Assembly (NCBI GenBank): GCA_046723645.1
Contig: JBKOUY010000008.1
Span: 18,470 to 82,469, forward strand
Length of the DNA: 64,000 nt
Reading direction: 5' to 3'
From: DASQUK01 sp046723645
GTDB lineage: Bacteria; Actinomycetota; Acidimicrobiia; Acidimicrobiales; VFJN01
In this document: piece after piece, positions 1 through 9,490 of the stretch
Layout: each line of letters starts with the position of its first letter
Position numbering within the stretch: position 1 is the stretch's first letter
The notes under the pieces: generated by a model
What the model saw: only the letters and a program-made list of their open reading frames with translations
Databases searched by the model: none
Told to the model about the DNA's origin: nothing
Position numbers and translations under genes: made by a program

Positions 1-2
1 CA

Positions 3-2081
3 GTCTCGGCCGACGCACACGAGGACCACGCGGACCACGGCCACGCCAGCCATTCCGGCCGCGCCGGACGGGCCGGGCATCACGGCCATGAGGGGCACGA
101 CGGGCACGCCGGGCACGACCCGGAGATGTTCCGCCGGCGCTTCTGGCTGAGCCTCGCGCTGACGATCCCGCTGGTGGTGACCAGCGAGATGGTCATGGAC
201 TGGTTCGGCTACTCCCTCGACTTCTGGGGGATGGACCTGCTGGGGCCGATCCTGGGCTCGATCGTGTTCTGGTGGGGCGGCTGGCCCTTCCTGGCCGGGG
301 GTGTGGCGGAGCTCCGGGCACGCCAGCCCGGGATGATGCTGCTCATCTCGATGGCGATCGTCGTCGCCTACGGCGCATCGATGGCCTCGAGCCTCGACTG
401 GCTGGACCTCGAGTTCTGGTGGGAGCTGGCGGCGCTGGTCACGATCATGCTGCTGGGCCACTGGCAGGAGATGAAGGCCATCGGCCAGGCCCAGGGAGCC
501 CTGGCCGCGTTGGCCGAGTTGCTGCCCGACGAGGCCGAACGTGTGGGGCCCGACGGACAGGTGACGATCGTCGCCCTCGCCGATCTGCGGCCCGGTGACG
601 TCGTGCTGGTGCGCTCGGGAGCGCGGGTCCCGGCCGACGGCGAGATCGTCGACGGCGACGCCGAGCTGGACGAATCCATGATCACGGGCGAATCGCGGCC
701 GGTGCCAAAGTCACCCGCCGACAAGGTCGTCGCGGGCACGGTGTCCACGGACTCGGCCATCAGGGTGCGCGTCGACGCCGTGGGCGATGACACGGCGCTG
801 GCCGGCATCCAGCGGCTGGTCGCCGAGGCGCAGGCAAGCCGCAGCCGCGCCCAGGCGCTGGCCGATCGCTTCGCGGCGATGCTCTTCTACGTCGCGGCCG
901 CCGCCGGGGTGGTCACGTTCTTGTTGTGGCTGGCGCTGGGCGACACCGACAATGCCATCGTCCGCACCGTGACGGTGCTGGTGATCGCCTGCCCCCACGC
1001 CCTGGGGTTGGCCATCCCGCTCGTGATCTCGCTGTCGACCGCCGTGTCGGCCAGGGCCGGGATCCTGGTCAAGGACCGTCTCGCCCTCGAGCGGATGCGC
1101 ACGATCGACGCCGTCCTGTTCGACAAGACCGGCACGCTGACGCGGGGCGCCCATGTGGTCAGGGGCGTCGCCGCCGCCGAGGGACTCGGCGAGGACGAGG
1201 TGCTGCGGATCGCGAGCGGCGTCGAGTCCGACAGCGAGCACCCGCTGGCCCGGGCGATCGTCGCCGCGGCCAAGGAGCGGGCCGGTGTCGCGACCGCCGA
1301 CGGCTTTCGGTCACTCACCGGCCGGGGCGTCGAGGCGACCATCGAGGGCACGGTCTATGCCGTGGGCGGGCCGGCGCTGCTCCGCGAGCGGGGCGTGACG
1401 ATCCCGCCCGAGCTCGACGACGCCATCGAGGCCTGGCACGCCCGGGGCGCGGCCGTGCTCCACCTCGTGCGCGGCGACAAGGTGGTCGGGTCGTTCGCGC
1501 TGGAAGACGAGGTCCGGCCCGAGGCGCGTGAGGCCGTTGCCGCACTGAGGGCGATGGGGACCAAGGTCGTGATGATCACCGGCGACGCCCGGCAGGTCGC
1601 CGACGCCGTGGCCGCCGATCTGGGGATCGACGAGGTGTTCGCCGAAGTGCTGCCCGAGGACAAGGACCGGGCCGCCGCCGAGCTCCAGGACCGGGGCCTG
1701 TCGGTGGCGATGGTGGGCGACGGCGTCAATGATGCGCCGGCGCTGGCCCGGGCCGACGTCGGCATCGCCATCGGCGCCGGGACCGACGTCGCCATCGAAT
1801 CGGCGGACGTCGTCCTCGCCGGCAGCGACCCGCGCGGAGTGGTCGGCGTGATCAAGCTGTCGCGGGCGAGCTACAGGAAGATGGTGGAGAACCTGACGTG
1901 GGCCGCGGGGTACAACGTGTTGGCCATCCCCCTGGCGGCCGGGGTCCTGGCGTGGGCGGGCGTGAACCTGTCGCCGGCCGTTGGCGCCATCTTGATGAGC
2001 GCATCCACCATCGTGGTCGCGCTCAACGCCCAGCTGCTGCGCCGCGTGGACCTGTCGCCCGAGCCCATCGGTGCCGTTTAG
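3..2081 (+). CDS. Heavy-metal-translocating P-type ATPase, CopB-type (5' truncated by window edge)
   Basis: ATP-driven exporter of copper or silver across the cytoplasmic membrane (P1B family). The reading frame is open to the left edge, so the true start lies outside the window. Nucleotides 3-125 are in frame with the body and encode a His-rich tail (11 His in about 40 residues), as in CopB-type pumps. An ATG at 126 is therefore probably internal. Seen in order: membrane helices, the actuator TGES motif (near 680), a membrane CPH motif (ACPHALGLAIP, near 987-1010; CPH rather than CPC points to the CopB group), the phosphorylation motif DKTGTLT (near 1122), the hinge GDGVNDAPAL (near 1710) and two C-terminal helices. 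It ends 7 bp before a convergent YjbR-like gene. Metal choice is inferred from CPH and the His tail. Confidence 0.93.
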   Translation, partial: VSADAHEDHADHGHASHSGRAGRAGHHGHEGHDGHAGHDPEMFRRRFWLSLALTIPLVVTSEMVMDWFGYSLDFWGMDLLGPILGSIVFWWGGWPFLAGGVAELRARQPGMMLLISMAIVVAYGASMASSLDWLDLEFWWELAALVTIMLLGHWQEMKAIGQAQGALAALAELLPDEAERVGPDGQVTIVALADLRPGDVVLVRSGARVPADGEIVDGDAELDESMITGESRPVPKSPADKVVAGTVSTDSAIRVRVDAVGDDTALAGIQRLVAEAQASRSRAQALADRFAAMLFYVAAAAGVVTFLLWLALGDTDNAIVRTVTVLVIACPHALGLAIPLVISLSTAVSARAGILVKDRLALERMRTIDAVLFDKTGTLTRGAHVVRGVAAAEGLGEDEVLRIASGVESDSEHPLARAIVAAAKERAGVATADGFRSLTGRGVEATIEGTVYAVGGPALLRERGVTIPPELDDAIEAWHARGAAVLHLVRGDKVVGSFALEDEVRPEAREAVAALRAMGTKVVMITGDARQVADAVAADLGIDEVFAEVLPEDKDRAAAELQDRGLSVAMVGDGVNDAPALARADVGIAIGAGTDVAIESADVVLAGSDPRGVVGVIKLSRASYRKMVENLTWAAGYNVLAIPLAAGVLAWAGVNLSPAVGAILMSASTIVVALNAQLLRRVDLSPEPIGAV

Positions 2082-2088
2082 GCGCCGC

Positions 2089-2448
2089 CTAGGCGTCGCC
2101 CACGATCTCGTCCCCGTAGGCCTGCCGGATCCGCGTGGGCGCCCTGATGAGCCACGACTCCGTGATCATCTCGCGCAGCTCGTCGACGTCGATGGCGGGG
2201 AGGTTGACCAGCACCGTGGGATGGCCGTCGTAGTGCGGGGTCGTGAAGAACTTGTCGGGCTCCGACGCGAGGAGGGCCTCCTTCTCGCCCAGGTCGGAGA
2301 CCCACACGACTAGCCCGCCCTCCGCCTCGGAGCGGATGCGCAGGAAGCCCTTGTCCTTCACCCGGAACCCCGGGGTACCGAACCAAGGCTTCTCGATCGT
2401 CTCCGGCAGCGACAGGGCGATCTGCCGCACGTCGTCCTCGGTGGCCAC
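2089..2448 (-). CDS. MmcQ/YjbR-like (DUF419) protein
   Basis: Small (119 aa) cytoplasmic protein of the MmcQ/YjbR family, an alpha/beta fold once proposed to bind DNA; its function is unsettled. Visible family features are VRQIALSLPETIEKPWFG at the N-terminus, then F.VKDKGFLRIR and WLIRAPTRI near the end. The open frame runs up to 2583, but that would overlap the ABC permease, and the first 45 residues are low-complexity Arg/Pro/Ser. The GTG at 2446-2448 gives the normal family length and a clean gap to the permease. No strong Shine-Dalgarno sequence is seen. A perfect 10-bp palindrome, cgcctaggcg (2087-2096), covers its stop region. Confidence 0.8.
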   Translation of the reverse strand: MATEDDVRQIALSLPETIEKPWFGTPGFRVKDKGFLRIRSEAEGGLVVWVSDLGEKEALLASEPDKFFTTPHYDGHPTVLVNLPAIDVDELREMITESWLIRAPTRIRQAYGDEIVGDA

Positions 2449-2485
2449 GCGGCAACGATACGCGTCGAGGTGACAGTCACCGACC

Positions 2486-3280
2486 TCAGCTGAACCGGGT
2501 GACGTAGCCGCGGCGGCGGAACACTGCCAGCATCCGGACGACGTAGGCGAGGCCCGCGGCGGCCGCCACGGCCGCGCCCGCAAGGCCGGCGGCGATCTCG
2601 CCCCACGGGAGGGCCTCGCCGTCGAGCACCGTCCGGGCGGCGGCGAACGCGTGGGTCGTCGGCAGCACCCGCGCGATCGGCTGGAGCGGGCCCGGTATCG
2701 CCTCGACCGGGTTGAACACGCCCGACAGGGCCATGATCACGAACAAGACGCCCCACGCCAGGATCTCGGCGCTCTGCCCGAACCGCAGCATGAGCCCGAT
2801 CACGAACTGCGAGCCCGCCCAGGCAACGATCAGCAGCACCAGGGCGATCGGCACCAGTGCCCATCCCACCTGGGCGAGGTTGAACCCGAAGAAGACGAGC
2901 GCGGTGATCACCACCGCCGTCATGCCGAGGCCCAGCTTGGCGAGCCCGTAGAGGCCGAGCCCGATGGCGTACTCCACCTCGCGCAGCGGCGTCGTCATGA
3001 TGTTCAGGAGGTTGCGGGTCCACGTTTCCTCCATGAACCCGGTCGTCACCGCGATCTGGCTCTGGTAAAGGACGTGGAACAACATGATCCCGGCCAGCAG
3101 GTAGGGGGTGCCGGCACGGCTGGCGTCGTTCTCCTGCGCAACGAACGCGCCCAGGGCTCCCCACACGACCACGTCGACCAGTGGCCAGACCGTCAGGTCG
3201 AACCAGCGGTGGGGGCTGCGCCAGAGCACCACGAAGTTGCGCCGGACGACGGTTCGAATCCGCAGCCAGCTGAGGTTCAC
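2486..3280 (-). CDS. ABC-2 type transporter permease
   Basis: Integral membrane subunit (264 aa, about six helices) of an ABC exporter of the ABC-2/DrrB class, partner of the ATPase encoded just upstream. The N-terminus (VNLSWLRIRTVVRRNFVVLWRS) is a basic cytosolic stretch followed by hydrophobic helices. The conserved region TTPLREVEYAIG lies in the middle, and a loop SGVFNPVEAIPGPLQPIARVLP precedes the last helices, as in the family. The GTG start at 3278-3280 overlaps the ATPase stop TGA (3277-3279) in a GTGA motif, implying translational coupling. Substrate cannot be read from sequence; drug, lipid or polysaccharide export are all possible. Confidence 0.88.
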   Translation of the reverse strand: MNLSWLRIRTVVRRNFVVLWRSPHRWFDLTVWPLVDVVVWGALGAFVAQENDASRAGTPYLLAGIMLFHVLYQSQIAVTTGFMEETWTRNLLNIMTTPLREVEYAIGLGLYGLAKLGLGMTAVVITALVFFGFNLAQVGWALVPIALVLLIVAWAGSQFVIGLMLRFGQSAEILAWGVLFVIMALSGVFNPVEAIPGPLQPIARVLPTTHAFAAARTVLDGEALPWGEIAAGLAGAAVAAAAGLAYVVRMLAVFRRRGYVTRFS

Positions 3281-4023
3281 TGCCCGTCCTCCAGGGTGCC
3301 GGCCAGCTCCAGGAACACGCCCTCGAGGTCGCCGTGGCCGAACCGCTCGGCCACCTCGGCCGGACCGCCGTCGGCCACGACGCGGCCCGCGGAGATGAAC
3401 ACCACCCGCTGGCACAGCCGCTCGGCCTCGACCATGTTGTGGCTGGTGACCATGAGCGCGGTGCCGTCGGTCGCCGTCTCCTCCAGCAGCCCCTGACGGA
3501 CCCGGTAGGCAACGTCGGGATCGAGTGAGGCGGTGGGCTCGTCGAGCACGAGCAGCCGCGGCCGGTGCAGGACCGCCTTGACGATGCCGACCAACGTCCG
3601 CTGGCCCGATGACAGCTGCTCGCAGGGACGGTCGGCGAGTTGGGTGATCCTGAAGCGCTCGAGCGCATCCGCGATCGCGGCCCTGGCCGCGCGCCCATCG
3701 AGCCCGTAGAGCCCGGCGAACACCGACAGGGCCTCCCGAACCTTGAGGCGGTCGGGCAGCGGGAGGTATCCGGCGGCAAAGCCGACGTGACACATGGCCG
3801 CGGAGCGCTGCCGGGGCAGGCGATGGCCCCCGATCTCGATGGTCCCGGCGTCGGGCGTGATGGCGCCGAGCAGCATCAAGAGCGTGGTGGTCTTCCCGGC
3901 TCCGTTGGGGCCCAACAGCCCCACCCGCTCCCCGGCGCGCACGCTGAGGTCGACCCCGTCGACGGCGCGTACCGGGCCGAACGACTTGACGAGGCCGGTC
4001 GCCTCGAGGACAACTTCCGCCAC
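3277..4023 (-). CDS. ABC transporter ATP-binding protein (ABC-2/DrrA class)
   Basis: Nucleotide-binding subunit (248 aa) powering the permease encoded next to it. Motifs are Walker A GPNGAGKTTT, the signature region QLSSGQRTLVGIVKA (degenerate SSGQ instead of LSGGQ), Walker B RLLVLDEPTASLDP and the switch His in MVTSHNM. The long open frame continues to 4224, but that extension is unlike ABC proteins and crosses a large inverted repeat. The GTG at 4021-4023 places the ATPase fold (VAEVVLEATGLVKSFG) directly at the N-terminus, so it is chosen. Together with the permease it forms a two-gene operon. Confidence 0.92.
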   Translation of the reverse strand: MAEVVLEATGLVKSFGPVRAVDGVDLSVRAGERVGLLGPNGAGKTTTLLMLLGAITPDAGTIEIGGHRLPRQRSAAMCHVGFAAGYLPLPDRLKVREALSVFAGLYGLDGRAARAAIADALERFRITQLADRPCEQLSSGQRTLVGIVKAVLHRPRLLVLDEPTASLDPDVAYRVRQGLLEETATDGTALMVTSHNMVEAERLCQRVVFISAGRVVADGGPAEVAERFGHGDLEGVFLELAGTLEDGQ

Positions 4024-4124
4024 GACCGGCCAGTATTCCCCGGGCGTGACGGTCTCCCCGGCCGAAATTCCCTCGGGGTCCGCGGACGTCACCGAACGCG
4101 GGCGGTGGCGCCCCACCCCGCCAA

Positions 4125-4180
4125 CCCGAACTTGCGGCGGTTGGAGCCCCCATGGGGTCCGTAACCGCCGCAAGTTCGGG
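4125..4180. repeat. Large perfect inverted repeat (18-bp arms)
   Basis: Arm 4125-4142 (cccgaacttgcggcggtt) is the exact reverse complement of 4163-4180, with a 20-nt loop that can itself pair partly (gagcccc/ggggtcc). It lies between the end of the ECF sigma gene (4260) and the start of the ABC ATPase gene (4023), both on the minus strand. It has no T-run. It may terminate sigma-gene transcripts or be a dispersed palindrome; I found no second copy of the arm in this window. Confidence 0.6.
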
Positions 4181-4259
4181 GGGCGGTCGGGCAGGGTCCG
4201 GCGTCGATCCGGCCCCGACGGCACCGGAGCGGTCGACCGCGACCGGCGCCTCGCGGGGC

Positions 4260-5033
<774 letters not shown>

Positions 5034-5101
5034 CGGGCGGTCACCTCCACGTGGCACGCTCGCACTGCCCAGGTCGCCAACACATCGCCCACCTGGCTGA
5101 T

Positions 5102-5539
5102 TCAGGAGCCGGCGGTGGCCGAGATCCCCTGCGTACCGGGAGGATCCGAGGCCGGGCTGAGCTGCACGTTGACGATCAACCAGCGCCCATTCCGTCGCGT
5201 CGCGACCAGGGTGCCGAGGAAGCGGCCGCTCCAGTCGAGGCCCTGGTACCGGGCCGTCTGGGCCTGGATGCCCATCGCCACCGCGGCGTCGTCGTGCACG
5301 CGGACGCGGGTGCCCTCCCAGGCGAACGCGTCGTTGGCCAGATCCCCGGTGCGGTAGCGGTCGAGCCACTGCTGCTTGGTCAACACGTAGCCACGGGGCC
5401 CGTCGCCCCGGAAATCGTCGTCCAGCAGCGCGTCGAGGGCGGTGGCGTCGCCACGCGCCTCGGCGTCGATCCACCCGGCCAGCACGTCGTCGAAGTTCTC
5501 CAGGCGACCGAGGCTCGCACCAACGTCGGCCCGGAACAT
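5102..5539 (-). CDS. NTF2-like / SnoaL-like protein
   Basis: A 145-aa protein with the outline of the NTF2-like superfamily (DUF4440/SnoaL type): an N-terminal helix FDDVLAGWIDAEARGDATAL, LLDDDFRGDGPRGYVLTKQQW, then beta strands ending RRNGRWLIVNVQLS. Such domains bind small ligands or act as enzymes; which applies here is unknown. The ATG at 5537-5539 is preferred to an upstream one at 5614, which would leave only 3 bp to the divergent regulator start at 5618. The gene precedes the ECF sigma gene on the same strand, and that sigma factor has lost most of its own NTF2-like domain. The two could be functionally linked. Confidence 0.72.
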   Translation of the reverse strand: MFRADVGASLGRLENFDDVLAGWIDAEARGDATALDALLDDDFRGDGPRGYVLTKQQWLDRYRTGDLANDAFAWEGTRVRVHDDAAVAMGIQAQTARYQGLDWSGRFLGTLVATRRNGRWLIVNVQLSPASDPPGTQGISATAGS

Positions 5540-5617
5540 CGGCCACGTGGCTAATCGGTCCCCGGGCACTCGCCGCTGCGCCAGACTGGCACGCAGTGCG
5601 ATGCCTGGACGCACCCG

Positions 5618-8600
5618 ATGAACGCTGACGAGCGGGCGTCGCTACTGCCGGTCGGGACGGTGACGTTCCTCGTCAGCGACGCCTCAAGATCCGACGTCGT
5701 GACGGCCGCCGTCGCCGCGCACAACGGCCTCCCAGCCGATGCCATGGGCGCCCCGGTCGGCGATGGCGCCGTCGTCGCGGTGTTCGGCGACGCGGCCGAC
5801 GGGCTCGCAACCGCCGTCGACATGCAGCGCCACCTCCTGGGCGAGCCCGCGCCCGACCACGGCGGACCTGCGCCCCGGACCGCGTTGCACACCGGCGAGG
5901 CCCTCCTGCGCGACGAGCGGTACTACACGGGCGCGGCCCTGACGCGCTGCGCCCGGCTGCGTGACATCGCCTACGAGGGTCAAACGCTGCTGTCGTCGGC
6001 CACGGCGGCGCTGGTCACCGACGCGCTGCCCGAGGGGGGCGTGCTGCGCGACCTCGGGATACACCGGCTTCGGGACCTGTCCCACGCAGACCGGGTGTGC
6101 GAGCTGCGCACCACCGGGTTCGACCGCGAGTTCCCGCCGCTGCGCTCGCTGGACGCAGTCACCCACAACCTGCCGATCCAGCTGACGAGCTTCGTGGGGC
6201 GCGCCGGCGAGCTGGCCGCCGTGGAGCGCCTGATCCGCAGCGACCGCCTGGTGACGCTCACCGGGGCGGGCGGTGCCGGCAAGACGCGCCTGGCCGCTCA
6301 GGCCGCAGCCGAGCTGGCCGAGCACTGGCCCGACGGGGTGTGGTGGGTCGACCTCGGCCCGGTCGCCGACCCGGCCTTGGTTGCCGAGTTGACCGCCTCC
6401 ACCATCGGCGTCATGGTCGAGCCGGTCGGCGGGCCGCGCCGGGCGCTGTCACTCCAGCTGCGGGATCGCCGCGTGCTGCTGTGCCTCGACAACTGCGAGC
6501 ACCTGATCGAGTCCAGCGCCGACCTGGTGGAGACGGTGCTGCGCACGTGCACCGAGGTGTCGGTGCTGGCGACCAGCCGGGAGCCGCTGGGCGTGGCCGG
6601 CGAGACGGTGTGGCGGGTGCCGTCCCTCCAGGAGGAGGAGGCGGTGGCCTTGTTCGTCGACCGGGCGAGTCGCGTGCGTCCGTGGTTCACGCTCGACGCC
6701 ACCAACGAGGCGGCCGTCCGCACGCTGTGCCGGCGCCTGGACGGGATCCCCCTCGCGGTCGAGCTGGCGGCGGCGTGGCTGCGCACGCTCACCCCGGCGC
6801 AGATCGCAGCCGGGCTTGACGACAGGTTCGCGCTGCTGGTGCGCGGTCCGCGGAGCGCGGCCCGGCGCCAGCAGACCCTCGCCGCCTCGATGGACTGGAG
6901 CCACGACCTGCTCGACGAGTGCGACCGCGTCGTTTTCCGCCGCCTGGGCGCCTTCAAGGGTGGGTTCACCCTCGACGCGGCCCGGGCCGTGTGCGCCGAC
7001 GGGCAGGGCGCCGCCGTCGCCGAGTCGGATGTCCTCACGGCCCTGGGACGCCTGGTCGACAAGTCCCTGGTCGTCGTCGACGAGCGGGCGGGCGAGGCTC
7101 GATACCGGCTGCTGGAGACGATCCGGCAGTACGCCGTCGACAAGTTGGTGGCCGCCGGCGAGCGGGACGCCGCCAGCGAACGCCACCTCGACCACTTCCT
7201 CGCCTTGGCCGAGGCGACCCAGCCCGAGCTCGAGGGTCCCGATCAGGACGCCAGCCTCGACCGGCTCGAGACGGAGCACGACAACCTCCGGGCCGCACTG
7301 GACTGGGGCCTGGTCCTGGCCGACCCGGACCGCGGCCGCCGCATGGCCGGGTCCCTGGTCTGGCTCTGGTACAAGCACGGCCACGGCGACGAGGGCCTGG
7401 ACTTCACCCAGCGAGCCATCGACCGGGCGCCCGACGACCGCTCGACCGTCCAGGCACAGTTGCTGGTGAGCGCGGCCGCGCTGGCCCAGGTGTGCGGCCA
7501 GTTCCGGCTCATCGTCGACTATGCCCAGCGCGGCGTCGAGGTCGCCACGCTCAACCACGACGATCGGATCCGCGGCCGGTGCCTGTTCCTGCTGGCGGTG
7601 GTGCAGTTCTACCTCGACCTCGACGCCGCCTGGGAGCTGTGCGCGCAGGCGCTGGCCTGCGCCGCGGCCGCCGGCGACGCGTTCACCGCGGACGCGGCGC
7701 TGGTCGTCCAGGGCTCGATCCCGTCCACGCGCAACCGCTTCGACGCTGCGCTGCCGCTACTGCAGGAGGGCGGCGAGCGTTGCCTGCGGCGTGGCGACCG
7801 CACCTTCGCCGCACTCGCGCTCAACTACCAGGACGACATCGCCGCGAGCACGGGCGACGTGGCGCGGGCGGAGCGCCTCGCCACGCGGGCGTTGGAGATC
7901 GCCCGGCCGTTGGGCGACTACTACGCGGTCGGCCTGTCGACGTGCCACCTGGCCTTCGTCAAGGGACTCGCCGGCGATCTCGACGCCGCCCTGCGGGTCG
8001 TCGAGCCGGTGGTGCGTTCCGTCGAGGGTGCGGATCACGCCGTGTTCATCCCACGGATGGGCTCCGTCCTCGGCATGCTGCACCTCTGGAGCGGCGATCC
8101 CGAGGGGGCGATCGGGTGGTTCGAGCGGGACGTGCGAACGGCGGATCCGGTGCCACCCGACAACCTCATCGTTGCCCGCTCGCTGCCGGGGCTGGTTGCC
8201 GCCCTGCGCCATGTCGGTCGGCGCGACGAGGCCCGCACGCTCGTGGACCGGGCACTGGCGCTGGCGCGCAAGCTGGACGTTCCGCACCTCGTGGCCGACG
8301 CCCTCGAGCAATCGGGACTGCTGACCGCCGCCGAGGACGCCGGCGCGGCCGAGAACCTCCACCATGAGGCCCTGGCCCTGCGGATGGACCACGGGCTGCG
8401 CACGTTCGTCGTGGACAGCGTCGATGCGCTCGCCGGGCTGGCATGCCGGGCAGAGAGCCCGGCGGAGGCGGTTCGCCTCCTGGCGGCCAGCGATACCGCC
8501 CGCGCCGCGATGGGCTACCCGCGCCCCTGGATCGACCGGCCCGGCCACGACGCCACCGTGGCTCGCCTGCGCTCCGCGCTGGGCGAGGAGGCCTTCTCGG

Positions 8601-8917
8601 ATGCCTGGGCCGAGGGCGCAAACCTGTCGCTCGACGACGTCGTCGCGTACGCCCGCCGGGCGCGAGGGGCCCGCACCCGACCCTCGACGGGCTGGGCGAG
8701 CCTCACGCCGACCGAGCTCGACGTGGTCCGCCTGGTCACGGAGGGCCTGACCAACCCCGAGATCGGGGCGCGCCTGTTCATCAGCCGGGCCACGGTCAAG
8801 ACCCATCTGTCGCACGTCTACGCCAAGCTCGATGTGTCCAATCGCACCGAGTTGGCGGCCCTGGCCGGCCTGCAGTCCGGCCGCGGCGATCAGTCGCCGG
8901 CGACCGGCAGCAGCTGA
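5618..8917 (+). CDS. Cyclase-like/STAND ATPase/TPR/LuxR transcriptional regulator
   Basis: Giant regulator (1099 aa). Domains in order: class III nucleotidyl-cyclase-like domain (about 10-160), STAND/NB-ARC ATPase with Walker A GAGGAGKTR (about 216-224) and Walker B VLLCLDNCEH (about 287), a winged-helix/TPR region (about 450-1000), and a C-terminal LuxR helix-turn-helix (LTPTELDVVRLVTEGLTNPE, about 1029 on). The cyclase domain keeps its GDG loop, but the usual Asn of the NxAAR stretch is Thr (TRCARL), so it is probably not catalytic. Such proteins are thought to hold DNA binding off until a ligand meets the TPR sensor. The gene is divergent to the NTF2-like/ECF pair. Its 3' end overlaps the convergent TetR gene by 28 bp. 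Confidence 0.9.
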   Translation: MNADERASLLPVGTVTFLVSDASRSDVVTAAVAAHNGLPADAMGAPVGDGAVVAVFGDAADGLATAVDMQRHLLGEPAPDHGGPAPRTALHTGEALLRDERYYTGAALTRCARLRDIAYEGQTLLSSATAALVTDALPEGGVLRDLGIHRLRDLSHADRVCELRTTGFDREFPPLRSLDAVTHNLPIQLTSFVGRAGELAAVERLIRSDRLVTLTGAGGAGKTRLAAQAAAELAEHWPDGVWWVDLGPVADPALVAELTASTIGVMVEPVGGPRRALSLQLRDRRVLLCLDNCEHLIESSADLVETVLRTCTEVSVLATSREPLGVAGETVWRVPSLQEEEAVALFVDRASRVRPWFTLDATNEAAVRTLCRRLDGIPLAVELAAAWLRTLTPAQIAAGLDDRFALLVRGPRSAARRQQTLAASMDWSHDLLDECDRVVFRRLGAFKGGFTLDAARAVCADGQGAAVAESDVLTALGRLVDKSLVVVDERAGEARYRLLETIRQYAVDKLVAAGERDAASERHLDHFLALAEATQPELEGPDQDASLDRLETEHDNLRAALDWGLVLADPDRGRRMAGSLVWLWYKHGHGDEGLDFTQRAIDRAPDDRSTVQAQLLVSAAALAQVCGQFRLIVDYAQRGVEVATLNHDDRIRGRCLFLLAVVQFYLDLDAAWELCAQALACAAAAGDAFTADAALVVQGSIPSTRNRFDAALPLLQEGGERCLRRGDRTFAALALNYQDDIAASTGDVARAERLATRALEIARPLGDYYAVGLSTCHLAFVKGLAGDLDAALRVVEPVVRSVEGADHAVFIPRMGSVLGMLHLWSGDPEGAIGWFERDVRTADPVPPDNLIVARSLPGLVAALRHVGRRDEARTLVDRALALARKLDVPHLVADALEQSGLLTAAEDAGAAENLHHEALALRMDHGLRTFVVDSVDALAGLACRAESPAEAVRLLAASDTARAAMGYPRPWIDRPGHDATVARLRSALGEEAFSDAWAEGANLSLDDVVAYARRARGARTRPSTGWASLTPTELDVVRLVTEGLTNPEIGARLFISRATVKTHLSHVYAKLDVSNRTELAALAGLQSGRGDQSPATGSS

Positions 8918-9486
8918 TCCACGAGCTCGCGGGCCACCTCGGGACCGACCGGCTGACCGAGCATCAGGCGCCGCAGGAGGATCGGCCCCACCAGCGCATC
9001 GGCCAGCAGCTCGGGGTCGGCCGTCGCCACAACCTCACCCGCATCGATCGCCTCGCGCAGAAGGTCCACGAGGGCCGCGCGGCGCTCGGCGCTGAACCGG
9101 CAGTGAAACTCGCGGACCTTGGGGTCGCGCTCCGCGGCGTCGATGAGCGCGGGCATGCACGCGGAGTAGGTCGACTGCGCGACGAGGCACGCGACCTGCT
9201 CGATGACTGCGACGACACGGTCGCGCAGCGGCCCCTCGTCCGGAACCTCGACCGACGCCTTCAAGGTCCGGAACGCATCCTCCACGAGCTCGAGCTTCCC
9301 GGGCCAGTGCCGGTAGATCGTGCTCTTGCCGACACCGGCCCGGGCCGCTACTGCTTCGATGGTCAGCGCCCCGTAGCCGACCTCGCCGAGTTCGTCGAGG
9401 ACGGCCTCGAGGATGACCCGGCGTGACCGCTCGACGCGGGGATCCAGCTCCGCGACCACACCGGTTGCGGATCCCACGTCGACCAT
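8890..9486 (-). CDS. TetR/AcrR family transcriptional regulator
   Basis: One-component repressor (198 aa). The N-terminal helix-turn-helix is clear: ILEAVLDELGEVGYGALTIE, then VAARAGVGKSTIYRHWPGK (about 42-60). The rest is an all-helical ligand-binding and dimerisation domain with no recognised ligand. It lies 4 bp downstream of the DHA2 exporter on the same strand, so the two form one operon, with the exporter first. Paired palindromes upstream of the exporter (11161-11208) are the likely binding site, giving drug-inducible autoregulated export. The 3' end overlaps the convergent STAND gene by 28 bp. Confidence 0.9.
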   Translation of the reverse strand: MVDVGSATGVVAELDPRVERSRRVILEAVLDELGEVGYGALTIEAVAARAGVGKSTIYRHWPGKLELVEDAFRTLKASVEVPDEGPLRDRVVAVIEQVACLVAQSTYSACMPALIDAAERDPKVREFHCRFSAERRAALVDLLREAIDAGEVVATADPELLADALVGPILLRRLMLGQPVGPEVARELVDQLLPVAGD

Positions 9487-9490
9487 GCCG

